A stretch of DNA of 64,000 nucleotides from assembly GCA_949152475.1 (NCBI GenBank), contig OX424566.1, forward strand, positions 10,377,177-10,441,176. Reading direction: 5' to 3'. The notes below the pieces were generated by a model, which was not told the DNA's origin, made no database searches, and saw only the letters and a program-made list of their open reading frames with translations. The number at the start of each line of letters is the position of its first letter. Positions within the stretch are counted from its first letter, which is position 1. This DNA comes from Terebella lapidaria (taxonomy: Eukaryota > Annelida > Polychaeta > Terebellida > Terebellidae). The position numbers and the translations under genes were made by a program. Positions 29,830-39,358 of this stretch are shown one piece after another.

Positions 29830-30770
29830 AGGGTCTGGCTTCTGGGGTCCTTCAGCGGGCCCCGGACCCCCACCGAAATGTGCAGATTCCCTCCTACATT
29901 TTTTTTTTACAAACTTTTCAGGATATAGTCATCAATGAAATTTTGAGTGCAACCAGGAGAGTCACTAAATTAATTCAGAACATAAACAAGCTATGATTTC
30001 TGGGGCATTTCAGTGGGGTCCAGACCCCCGGCCCGAATGTCCAGCTTCTCTTCCACCTTTTCACAAACTTTCCAGAACATGGTCATCAATGACTTCTTAA
30101 GTGCAACCAATCCCAGGAAAGGCCACAAAATTAGTTCAGAACATAAGGAAGGCTATGACTTCTGGGGCCTTTGGGCGGGCCACAGGACCCCCGGCCCAAA
30201 TGTGTAGCTTCTCTTCGACATGTACATTTTTCACAAACTTTCCAGAACATGGTCATCGATGAATTTTTAAGTGCAATTTATTCCGAGGAGAAGGCCACAA
30301 AATAAGTTCAGAACATTAAAATGGCTATGACTTCTGGGGCCTGCTTAAGGGCCCCAGACCTCCGGCTAAAATAAGTAGCTTCCCTTCTACTTTCTACCAA
30401 AGTTTCCTGAACATGGTCATCGATGAATTTTTAAGTGCTATTTATTCCCAGGAGGAGGCCACAAAATTAGTTCAGAACATAAAAAGGGTTATGACTTCTG
30501 GGGCCCTTAAGCGGGCCCCAGACCCCCGGCCAAAATGGGTAGCTTCCCTTCTACTTTCTACCAAAGTTTCCAGAACATGGTCATCGATGAATTTCTAAAT
30601 GCAATTTATTCCCAGGAGAAGGCCACAAAATAAGTTCAGAACATAAAAAGGGCTATGACTTCTGGGGCCTTTAAGCGGGCCCCAGACCCCCGGCCAAAAT
30701 GGGTAGCTTCTCTTCTACTTTCTACCAAAGTTTCCAGAACATGGTCATCGATGAATTTTTGACATTAGAG
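29830..30770. repeat. Tandem repeat, six copies of about 160-170 bp, GC-rich hairpin cores
   Basis: The word CTTCTGGGGCC...GCGGGCCCCAGACCCCCGGCC recurs (in parts) near 29838, 29996, 30158, 30330, 30493 and 30658. Each is followed by CAGAACATGGTCATCGATGA and by CCAGGAGAAGGCCACAAAAT. The cores can fold as GGGGCC...GGCCCC hairpins. The last two copies are the most alike, so the array grew from its right side most recently. Confidence 0.85.
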
Positions 30771-31011
30771 CCCCCTCTACATGTCTATGTGCTGACTTTT
30801 TCATGGAGGTTTCATGCCAACCTATCGACGCCCGTTTTGGCATGTAAACGTTTAGAAACCTACTTCAAATGAGAATTTTATTCATCCTTGACATGAAATC
30901 TCTCGAATTGATGGTAAACTTTGAATATTCCACACATGTATAATGCATAAATCGATGTGTTAGGTTTGAGAAAATTACGCAAAATGCTGAGATTGTTTGG
31001 AAAACGTCAAA

Positions 31012-31110
31012 ATGGCGGAGCCGATGGAAATTGACGTTCCCAGAATGCAAAGCAAATTTTTCCGCAATGACGCGTATTTTGGAACACACAATCTCCTGTG
31101 CAGCATCCAT
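31012..31110 (+). CDS. Candidate first coding exon (33 codons), function unknown
   Basis: AAAATGGCGGAG gives a strong Kozak-like start at 31012. The frame runs MAEPMEIDVPRMQSKFF and on for 33 codons to a GTAAGC donor at 31111, in phase 0. Composition is unlike the AT-rich flanks. I do not recognise the protein; MEIDV-type starts occur in many nuclear proteins, but that is not evidence of identity. The frame stays open past the donor to 31335, so it may be no exon at all. It sits inside the candidate element 29620-32078, so it could be a captured host exon or a real gene start on which repeats have accumulated. No downstream exon was found. Confidence 0.35.
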
Positions 31111-31604
31111 GTAAGCTTGCGTGTGCCTTGTGGCATTCCTCGGTCTTATGAAGCGAACACAACGATTGGTCTGCGATGCCACGGCTACATTTACCATAAT
31201 TTGACGTATTTTATATGTCAAGGTGTTCAGAAAATCCTATATTTTAAACTGGTCTTTTCATTAGCCCAGTGGGCATATATGTTAATTATCATGATATCAG
31301 ATGCAGATATTCCTCATAGTTTAAAATATTCTTAAGGATATTTCATTAAGGTTCAATACCATTTCCTGTTTCATTGAGTTCAAAATGAATGTTTACTTAT
31401 TAGAAAAATATGAATGGAGGAGGCCTATGCTTTCATCATAATATACGGGAATGAATTGGAATCATTTGAGGGAGGATATCATTATGGTAGCATTATTATT
31501 TGGAGGGGGGAGGGGTTACGTTGAGTAGAATACATTCAGCTGTCAGGGTGCTGATGGTGTGCTCGAGCTCTAATGTCGACTCTCACAGTTAGCTGTATTT
31601 TCTT
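31111..31604. other. Spacer, nothing recognised
   Basis: AT-rich apart from a G-run near 31503-31512. Confidence 0.35.
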
Positions 31605-32040
31605 GTTAAGTGCAATTTATTCCCAGGACAGGCCACAAAACTAAATCTAATTTAGAACATAAAAAGGCTCTGATTTCTGGGCCCTTCAGCAGGCCCTTCC
31701 CCGCCCCCTCCCCTCCCCTCTAAGCTGAGACAGGTTCGCTTCGTTTCTAGTTTTTGCAATTATTATGAAAGTGTGGCGATCAATGGGTATTCAAATGAAA
31801 TTTATACCCAGGAGATGACATCAACTTACCTCAATTCATAAATAAGACTCTGGCTTCAGGGTCTCCTGTGCGGGCCCCAGACCCATACTGAGACAGGCTC
31901 GCTTCACTCACAACTTTTTTACAAATATACCAAGAAGTGGGATTCACACCCAGGAGATACCAGGAAACTACCACAGGACAGAACAAAGGCTCTCGCTTCT
32001 GGGGCCCTTGAGCGGGCCCCAGACCCCATGCCGTATAATG
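31605..32040. repeat. Three outlying relics of the 160-170-bp repeat
   Basis: Diverged copies near 31610-31695 (TTATTCCCAGGACAGGCCAC), 31800-31885 (GCGGGCCCCAGACCC) and 31945-32030 (CTTCTGGGGCCCTTGAGCGG) lie about 0.9 kb past the main array, separated from it by unrelated sequence. Confidence 0.75.
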
Positions 32041-32083
32041 TTGGACCCCCTCTTTTCAAATTCCTGGATCCGCCCCTGTTCTG

Positions 32084-33724
32084 GGCATAAAACAATAATT
32101 ACTTGTAAATTCCGGTGGGGGTGGGGGGGGGGGGGGCTCACTGAACACCAGATTTCAAAAATTTGTGTTAAATACATTTACATACAACGAGGAAATAACA
32201 CTCTTTACCTTCATATAGTTGGTCTATTTTACTTTCTATTGTTCTTTTCAATAAGCAAAAGACTCGGAAGCTAGGACATTGTAATAAAGTCGCCATGGCA
32301 TACATATATTATACACTAGAATATAATGTGAAAGAGTCTAGATTCCGATTACTTGGAATCGACAAATCATTATAGGGTGCGAATATTTTTTCGAAGTTCT
32401 TATATGATGCGTTATTTCTAGGAATCTAGAATCGGGATGCTTTAGGTCATTATTCCTCACTAACACTCATAAAAGTATCAATAACCCGACCTCACAGAGC
32501 ATCATACTTCTGAGTTTCACTCAGTTCCAAATTTTTCAAAGCCCAAATTGATACATATTTTACCCATCGATTCGGCCGATTGAACGATAATCATGTTGGG
32601 TGTATCCTTCTTGAGCCCGTAAAAAACCTTCAATATATATTTCATCACGAAAATACAAGGGTATAGCAGAATAGATACATTATCCCGTGCATTATTCGTT
32701 TCATTGAAATGATATGTCATTTGATATGTTCACTTCAATTCTTTCTGTGAAAATATGGTCTCTTCTGCGCCTCGTCAAGATGCACTAAGGCGCGTGTGCA
32801 TTCATGATACGGCCCGTAAATCATTTTGGGGTGCGTAGAGATTGTCCACCGTGCAATTCAGATCAGGAACCTGGAAATCGAAACTGTAAGATATACAACA
32901 CCCCCTAGGAAAATGGTATGTGCAATGGGTGTATCCTTAAAGAGATTGATCTTCATTTATTTGTATCTTGTCCCGCTCCCGTTATTGTACTATGCAATTT
33001 CCCCGAAAATGACTTGTATAATGTTAGATTCGATTTCAAACACCATGGAATACTAGTAGTGTTGTTTGAACCCAATGAAATAAACCCGGTCACCCGGAGT
33101 AATTGTAGAGAATGTCACAACACGACTGGTCGTAGACAAAACAAGCCGCCGATATTTGGTGAACAAGTGACGCATTTATTGATAAACATCTGTCACTCAC
33201 AATTCAGTTGCAAAATGTGAACTGATCCAAAAGCTTTTACTTAAAAACACTAGAAATTTTTCACCAATAGTTACATGCAATATTCATCTGCACATTCTAT
33301 GACATAAATTTACCATGTTCTTGTATTTGAATCTGTGTCCCCGTGTCTCATAACGTTAGTATAGATATTAGAAGTTTCACTGATCTCTCTATCACTTTTG
33401 TGAAAGAAACCGTTTCGGCTCAACGTAAACAGCAACAACAACCATTCATTGAAAATCAGTTTACATTTTATTGACATGAATCAACTTTATAAATGCTATG
33501 ATTTTACACATACAACAAAATGAAATACCACAAAAATACATTTAGTCTATCTCCACACTGTTAAATAATCTACAAAACAAGAACAAAACTCTAATACGAC
33601 TGCACCTAAATGATCAATGTTGACATTGTTGCTATGACACATATGTGTAAGAAAAATATTCTGAATTCAGTAAAAATGTTCCACTCAGCAACTTACCAAT
33701 ATGTATAATATCCACATTAAAATC
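32084..33724. other. AT-rich spacer, no gene supported
   Basis: A G-run lies near 32115-32134. Chance frames at 32826-33220 overlap each other and show no domain. Confidence 0.4.
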
Positions 33725-33895
33725 ACACCAGACATTTATCATTGATACATTTATTTTATAATTTGACACCATACATTCATCATTGATATGTTTATCATAA
33801 ATATACACCTTACATTTGTCAAAACATTGAAGTATACATTCATCATTGATACATTCATCACATGTTTACCCTGTACATTCATCACTGATTACTAA
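33725..33895. repeat. Degenerate CATTCATCATTGATAC repeat in the 3' flank of the propeller gene
   Basis: About five diverged units of 20-45 bp containing (A)CATT(C/T)ATCATTGATAC. They lie just downstream of the minus-strand stop at 33975, probably within the 3' UTR or flank; TTTATT (minus-strand AATAAA) occurs near 33752. Confidence 0.6.
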
Positions 33896-33974
33896 CAGTT
33901 TGGTTTGAAAATATACATGTACAGGGATGAGCAAAAATTATGTACATAATCGATGTGCTAGTGACAGTGGAGCT

Positions 33975-34421
33975 TTACTCCAGGCAGCCCGCCACGTTAT
34001 ACACAATCAGTTTGTCCCTGACCCAGATACCGGTACGTACGGCGAGGAGTCTGTCCCCGGACAGCGCCAGACCAAGGACGTCACTCTCTCCTGTATCAAC
34101 CAGCACGTGCTCGGCCCTAGCGGTGTCACTGACCCCCCACAGACGGACAGAGCCGTCACCGTGTCCAGATAACCACATGTCCTTCCTCACCGCGCACACT
34201 GAGTAGAACGCTGGGAGCCGGTCAGGGAGAGGAACACTATGTAGGAGCTCCCCGGCCGGGCTGTACACACAGATTACCCGCGGCCAGGGAGACAGGAGGA
34301 TGTGGCCGCTCTGCTGGCAGACAGACAGTAGACTTCGGGACACAAAGCTGCCGACATCCTTCACCTCCCAGAGCAGGTCACCGTCAGACACTCGATACTT
34401 CCGGAGGTGACTACTGGACAT
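33975..34421 (-). CDS. WD40/beta-propeller protein, last exon (exon 3 of 3 visible)
   Basis: On the minus strand the exon starts after the acceptor ACCATCAG (plus-strand 34422-34429) and reads MSSSHLRKYRVSDGDLLWEV onward for 148 codons to a TAA at 33975-33977. The segment GHGDGSVRLWGVSD is a WD-repeat strand pair, and repeated S-GDRLLAV/SVCQQSGHILL blades support a beta-propeller. The Met is internal: the upstream exon ends in phase 0 and joins here. Its role is probably as a protein-interaction scaffold. The C-terminal blades of NACHT/TPR/WD proteins are one possibility, but no NACHT is visible. The frame as computed extends into low-complexity intron sequence (YYYYYHQ), which I exclude. Confidence 0.8.
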   Translation of the reverse strand: MSSSHLRKYRVSDGDLLWEVKDVGSFVSRSLLSVCQQSGHILLSPWPRVICVYSPAGELLHSVPLPDRLPAFYSVCAVRKDMWLSGHGDGSVRLWGVSDTARAEHVLVDTGESDVLGLALSGDRLLAVRTGIWVRDKLIVYNVAGCLE

Positions 34422-34657
34422 CTGATGGTAATAATAATAATAATAAATATTAATAATAATAACATGGATATAATAATAGTCATAATTATTAATTTTACTT
34501 ACAAAAAACAAGACTAGAACATTTACATCTACTAGAGCCCAATTATAACAATTTTATGTGATATATTTATGTAGCCCATAAGCATTTCAATCGAATCCTG
34601 TTACACACTATTACATGTTACACAATGTTACATGATGAATGATGACAAGTTTCTCAC

Positions 34658-34936
34658 CTTCTCCACCACCATAATGATCTCCCCGTCATGTGTCCAGCGT
34701 GCAGCTGTAGGCTCCATGTACCTCCCTGACGGCTGATCTTGTAGCTGGTATGTTGCCTGGCGACGGTACGACAGCCCCGACTCCCGCCTGAACACTGTCC
34801 ACCAGTGTGGCCCCGTCCTGTGAACCACCAGGACGGCGGCCCCGTCCGGTGTCGAGTCGACACAGCACGGATCCTGTATCCCGGCTGTGTCGATCTGGAG
34901 CGGCAGACTCTCCCCGCTCTCAGACACCAGGCGTAT
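34658..34936 (-). CDS. WD40/beta-propeller protein, exon 2
   Basis: Read on the minus strand, this exon follows the acceptor TAATTCAG (plus-strand 34937-34944). It encodes 93 residues beginning IRLVSESGESLPL and ending IIMVVEK before the donor GTGAG (plus-strand 34653-34657). The length is a multiple of three, so both introns are phase 0. Sequences such as DPCCVDSTPDGAAVLVVHR and PTAARWTHDGEIIMVV have the alternating pattern of propeller blades (xHDGxxIxVV). The other frames here are shadows. The introns on either side are short (236 and 296 bp). Confidence 0.8.
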
Positions 34937-35232
34937 CTGAATTAATTAAAATGTTCCTCAAATAATAATGTAAAATTTCTTGACTGTAATATGGTTGAAC
35001 AATTTTCTTATTTAAATTCAGTGTGTCAAAAGCATCTTGCTGTGTATTTAAGTAAAGCATGGGAATTACGCCAGTCTGTCATATATAACTGTAACAACAA
35101 CAAAAAACATTAGTAGTGACTTATAATCCCTGTGAGGCTGGATACATCTGATTATGTGTGTGTGTGTTATAATTATATTCATTTTGTATATGTCACTATA
35201 ATAAACAATTTACTTACTCACTTAATACTTAC

Positions 35233-35343
35233 TATGTCACCTGACCGTGTGATGTGTACGAGAGCGAGAGCGGTTGAAGCCGCGACCGCCGTCCAGGTGT
35301 AGTCACCGGCCCATTCATGTTTGGTCCACATTCGGCGGGGAAC
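35233..35343 (-). CDS. WD40/beta-propeller protein, exon 1 of those visible
   Basis: This exon is too short to stand out as a frame. Read on the minus strand, it follows the acceptor TTTATCCAG (plus-strand 35344-35352) and precedes a consensus donor GTAAGT (plus-strand 35227-35232). It encodes 37 residues, VPRRMWTKHEWAGDYTWTAV then AASTALALVHITRSGDI, again an exact multiple of three with phase-0 ends. It joins exon 2 as ...RSGDI-IRLVSE. The blade-like pattern matches its neighbours. No further upstream exon was found before the satellite array at 39.36 kb, so the rest of the gene is beyond the array, or this is a gene fragment. Confidence 0.7.
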
Positions 35344-35881
35344 CTGGATAAAGTGTCAACATTATGTTATGTATACTTCCATGGTAACCGACAATAAACA
35401 AGGATCAATAGTGAATACACATACAGCCAGAGTACAGAGTAGACATCTGTGTTTACACAATATAAAATTAGTTGTTGAGGACAACCAGTGAGCACATAGT
35501 TAGGCATATTCCATAGCCAGCGTGGTGATGATATTACGTATCAATAAGAATAGCATTCAAATTACCAATGAATAACAACAAAATAGACCTATATAATGTA
35601 ATTATATACGACCAACATGTAATTTGTTTAACTATGTTTTGGGTTTCGTCGCCCATTGTATCTGGATCAGATCCACCGTATACAATGTCCTACGGCCCGC
35701 GGCCCGTCATATGAAAGAAATATTGCTCGCTACTAATTTCTATACATGTAGACCCATACACGGTGGCTGGGCGTTAAGCCTACACTTGATATGCGTTATT
35801 CAGGAAATGCCATGTACTTCACGATAAATAATAGTAATAACCGGTTCTTATATGCCTATAACGCTTTCTCAACTTGACACA
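35344..35881. other. Spacer/intron, no exon recognised
   Basis: Searched for further minus-strand exons of the propeller gene; none with clear splice sites was found. Confidence 0.4.
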
Positions 35882-35883
35882 TA

Positions 35884-36383
35884 CACTGAAAAAATCAACT
35901 TGTCATGAACTCGTCATTATGACAAGTTTCTGGGTTGTCTTCCCAATCATCAAGTGTCTGACAAGGATAAAGTCGGCCTTGTCAAGAAAATCGTCACATT
36001 GGCAACTTTTATGTCGTCATGCAGTGCCACTTACTGACACCATTTTTATGTTCGACATCATGCATATGAAAACAGACTTGCAGAGTGCTTCACAGCACAA
36101 CTACTTGATACGTCGTCAAGTGCATTAGACGCAGTTTTGACTTGGGGCAGAGTAACTCTGGACTCTGAGTTCATTGGCCCATCCTTCATAGAAATTCATA
36201 TTTCGATATTGCCCTAATAGCAACTATTTCAAATTCGCATGTATCGATGACGAGGATTTGACGAGTTTACGGTCGTCAAATTTGGTCGCTGACAAGGCTA
36301 AGGTGCTTCGTTTTCGCACAGTCAAATTGACAATCGAAAACTTGTCAATTTGACAAATTTTTGACGAGGTTATTTTTTCAGTG
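35884..36383. mobile_element. TA-flanked MITE, 500 bp, CACTGAAAAAAT ends
   Basis: Ends read CACTGAAAAAATCAAC and, inverted on the right, CACTGAAAAAATAACC. TA borders both sides (35882-35883 and 36384-36385). The interior is rich in CTTGTCA/TGACAAG words on both strands. TIR and TA target fit a Tc1/mariner-like non-autonomous element. No transposase frame. Confidence 0.8.
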
Positions 36384-36385
36384 TA

Positions 36386-36745
36386 TTATCATAACGCTTC
36401 ATAATTTGGAATTTAGTCCTCTGAGAGTGGTCACTGCCAGGGTACATGTCGTTCTCAGAGGGTTTTTTTTACATCCCTTTACCACATTTTTTCAGAGATG
36501 GGACCGCCATTTTACGTGATATCCGAGTCACGGGCACACTGCCATGGTGTGAGGGCAGTGAGAAAATCCCCTACAATCATCGCACATGCGGCCCGACACG
36601 GGATCAAACCCGCGCCGGCGAGTTTTCATCCTGGCAATGCAAAAGTTCCTCCATTCGAATGTGCTTTCCAACTTCAAAGACAGGCAGGCAAATCGTCATG
36701 GACCGTCGTTAAATAAATCTGATTATTGTTATTTAATAATGTGGG
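36386..36745 (-). repeat. tRNA-derived SINE-like fragment
   Basis: The minus strand contains GCGGGTTTGATCCCGTGTCG (plus-strand 36594-36613), close to a tRNA T-arm/B-box, followed by GC-rich sequence (CCATGGCAGTG, ACGTAAAATGGCGG). A matching A-box upstream is not clear. The overlapping plus-strand frames here are by-products. Confidence 0.45.
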
Positions 36746-36748
36746 GGC

Positions 36749-36823
36749 GAGATGGCCGAATGGTTACGTGCGAGCGCTTAGTCGAGCGATTATTGCTCGC
36801 AAGTGGTGCAAATCTAGAATAAG
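36749..36823 (+). repeat. tRNA-Leu/Ser-like relic
   Basis: GAGATGGCCGAATGGTTACG is a class II (Leu/Ser) tRNA 5' half with A-box; GGTGCAAATCT further on is a decayed B-box. No intact stems or terminator, so it is a tRNA pseudogene or SINE head. Confidence 0.5.
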
Positions 36824-36929
36824 TGTATTTAATTGTTTACTTGCTATATTTTTCTCAAATAAACCTAATTCAGGACTAATTCATGTGACGTTTGATCACT
36901 GCAGCTGTTCTGGAAACAACATTTTAGGT

Positions 36930-37080
36930 ACGCGTGTGATACGACTATCCCGCGACTGCGACAATCCCGGGAATATCGGTGCGACTACTAGTATGTCGAG
37001 AACGGCGACTATCTCAGGAAAATTAAAGCCCCTCATGCGACTGAGTCGGGAAATGTGACTATCCCGTGAATCGTGAAATA
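36930..37080. repeat. Degenerate CGACTATCCCG repeat with inverted copies
   Basis: The words GCGACTATCCCG, GACTGCGACAATCCCGGGAA and GACTGAGTCGGGAA recur in both orientations over 150 bp. Low-complexity remnant of an unknown element. Confidence 0.5.
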
Positions 37081-37709
37081 CATGTATGATACCGAAAAGA
37101 TGTTGTGTGAATTGTTCATTCATTGACATAACTAATATGCAGTTGTAACGTTAGTATTGATAAAGTATTTTAGGAATACATAAAATAAAAACACAAATAT
37201 AACCACTTATTCATTCAAAGAGCGTATGCTTATGAAATGCCATCGATATGAAATAATATTGTACATATTATAAAGGATACACTGAAGAGCGCAAAAAAAT
37301 AGTGAACTTGATAAAAGGCCAAAAAAAAGGGAATTATTATTATTATTATTTTTTTTTTTGTTGAAATTGGCGGCCGATGACTGATCCGGTCAAATATGGC
37401 CCATTCGGCCAACCATTTTCCCCTAAAATTGACTGTTGATAAGGGACCCAGTTGAATTTGCCCTGCTTGGCCAGCCATACACCAAGTTTTGCAATGTCAA
37501 AGACACTCGGGACCATTTTACATGATCATTATCTCCCAAAAAAATCGGTGTACGGGTGTCAATTTCCTAAATAAAAAAAAAGAAATTCACCCTCAAAAAG
37601 TGATGCGCACGATGTTTTTTTGGTTTTTAAAAAAAAAAGAGTGATGCGCAGGGTTAAAACTGATGTGCGTGCATAACCAGAACCATAGTATTTTTTTTTT
37701 TGGCCTAAA
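37081..37709. other. Spacer with T-rich and ATT microsatellite tracts
   Basis: (TTA)n and poly-T near 37332-37361; several A and T runs follow. No gene. Confidence 0.4.
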
Positions 37710-37712
37710 CTA

Positions 37713-38273
37713 AAGTCAAGTTCATTTGTCAGTGGAACACGCTTTTTGGCCGCAGTTTTGTTTTGGATATTCGAATCAACTTGAAATTTTGTGTGTCTTA
37801 ATTGGGTTTCATACTGTAAGTTTTTCCCGAATTTTAGAAATTTATCTCAAGAAATGAGAAAGTTGGCAATCTACCTCAATGTTAAATTTCAGTCCAAAAT
37901 GGGATCAAATAAATTCCAACAAATTCAGGGCTTTTGTCATGTTTATGCCAGAACATAATAAATTTATTGCATTGATTTGAAGTCGGAGGGCATAGTCTCG
38001 GTTATTAAGTAGTTATTAAGTTCATTTTGACGCAATATATAACTCGAACATCACATAAAAGTCGTTTTTGTGTGCAGACCCTGAAATTCCTTGTTGGGGC
38101 TGAATTTTAACATTGGGGTAGACTACCACCTTTTTCGATTTTGGAAATAGAATTCTGAAATTCGGTGAAAAATTACGGCATGATACCCAATTAAGACACA
38201 CGGAATTTCAACTCGATTATCCAAAACAAAGCTACGGCCAAAAGCGTGTTTCACTGACAGATGAACTTGACTT
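37713..38273. mobile_element. TA-flanked foldback MITE, about 200-bp inverted arms
   Basis: The left arm begins AAGTCAAGTTCATTTGTCAG and the right arm, inverted, AAGTCAAGTTCATCTGTCAG. Similarity runs on for about 200 bases (CACGCTTTTTGGCCG, TGTGTCTTAATTGGGT, CAATGTTAAA). TA borders both ends (37711-37712 and 38274-38275). The 561-bp element has no coding capacity. A fragment of the same family is at 16258-16308. Confidence 0.85.
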
Positions 38274-38275
38274 TA

Positions 38276-38875
38276 GATGTACAATATGGGAGATTTATTG
38301 ATATATGTGGTATCTGCGGTAGGCCCCTATATAAAATATATTTATGGTAGAATATTTCGATCAAAGTTACGTCAGTCTTTTGTGAAAAAAAAAAACTAAT
38401 TTAAACTTAAAAGCTGTGTCAAACAAGTCGAAGTTGGAAAATCAAAGATTCCACTTGAAAATCTTTGGTATACTTGTAATATGCTGGCTCAAATGGGCGA
38501 AAGATACCATGATCATGGGGGTAGGTGACAGTCTACTAATCGGAACTACATATAGCTATACTTGGTCATTTGATAGGTCTTATTCCAAAATTAATTAGAA
38601 TATAATAATCATATAATGTAATATAATAAATATTTTTTTCTGTGACACGATTTTAATTCTTCTTCAATACCTTGGCATCGGATTTACAGTGTATCTTTCA
38701 CGGTGGAAAAAAATTGTGTAATTATGGGGTTTATATTGGAAACGGGCGTCATTACGGCCATGGTGACTTGAAGTGTAGAACATATAAATAGTTAAGATAT
38801 AGATCACACTTTCCGGTATTAATGTATTCAGAGACAAAATTAACTTATCATATGACAATAATATATCACGGTACT
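38276..38875. other. AT-rich spacer, nothing recognised
   Basis: No supported feature. Confidence 0.4.
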
Positions 38876-39110
38876 AACTGGTTACTAGAGCATGCAGGCA
38901 CCATAGTGTCGTAGCCCGACTGCCGAAGTTTAACGCCTGGTGATGATTCTGCATTGAGTACATTTGAGCACAATCGAAGGAGAAGATTTTGCTTTGCCAG
39001 AATGAAAACTCCAATTAGACTACTATAATTTGCCGATGACGGATTCGAACCCAGCTCTGAGATTCCTGGCAAACCTTCAAGAGCTACCAGTCCTTTATCC
39101 CCTCGGCCAC
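38876..39110 (-). repeat. tRNA-Ser/Leu-derived SINE-like element
   Basis: On the minus strand from 39110 the sequence starts GTGGCCGAGGGGATAAAGG, an A-box and D-arm of class II tRNA type. CTGG...CCAG follows as a possible anticodon stem and GGGTTCGAATCCG (near 39040-39052) as a good B-box. The tRNA-like part covers about 39031-39110, and an unrelated tail runs to about 38880. Stem pairing is incomplete, so I favour a SINE over a working tRNA. Confidence 0.5.
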
Positions 39111-39358
39111 ATACAGAGTGGGCAAAACTGAATTTTTTTTTTTAAATAGGCCTACATCATTTTTTAAAGTTGGAATCAATTTTAAAATCAGCCAAATTTA
39201 GCTTTTTTGTTTGTCACGGAAATTTGAAAGTACATCTCCGGACAGTCAGGAATATATAGGAAATATGCACAGTTCGACACCAGATACTCAGAAAATTGCC
39301 GTTAATCGTGCATGAAAACAGTGGATAGAGAATGATCGGCCTGCCTACATTGCCGGTT
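39111..39358. other. Left flank of the satellite array
   Basis: Unique-looking AT-rich sequence. The array begins abruptly after CATTGCCGGTT at 39359. Confidence 0.5.

Larger units (their letters stand above)
29620..32078. mobile_element. Candidate non-autonomous element with CAG..GCGGATYYAG inverted ends
   Basis: The left end CAGTAGCGGATTTAG is the reverse-complement partner of the right end (CAGGGGCGGATCCAG read inwards). Both are flanked by TTCTG (29615-29619 and 32079-32083), a possible 5-bp duplication. Short CAG...GCGGAT ends are typical of hAT-like elements, but those normally duplicate 8 bp, so the superfamily is open. The interior holds the 160-170-bp tandem repeat, its three outlying relics and a gene-like first exon. 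The ends could also be two separate copies of a short repeat. Confidence 0.45.

Noticed and set aside
34654..34868. Alternative 60-69-codon frames over propeller exon 2
   Set aside because: Shadow frames; the exon with matching splice sites and propeller pattern uses the other frame.
39031..39110. Functional tRNA-Ser or tRNA-Leu gene on the minus strand
   Set aside because: The boxes are convincing, but the T-stem and acceptor stem do not close properly and no T-run terminator follows closely; a SINE is likelier.
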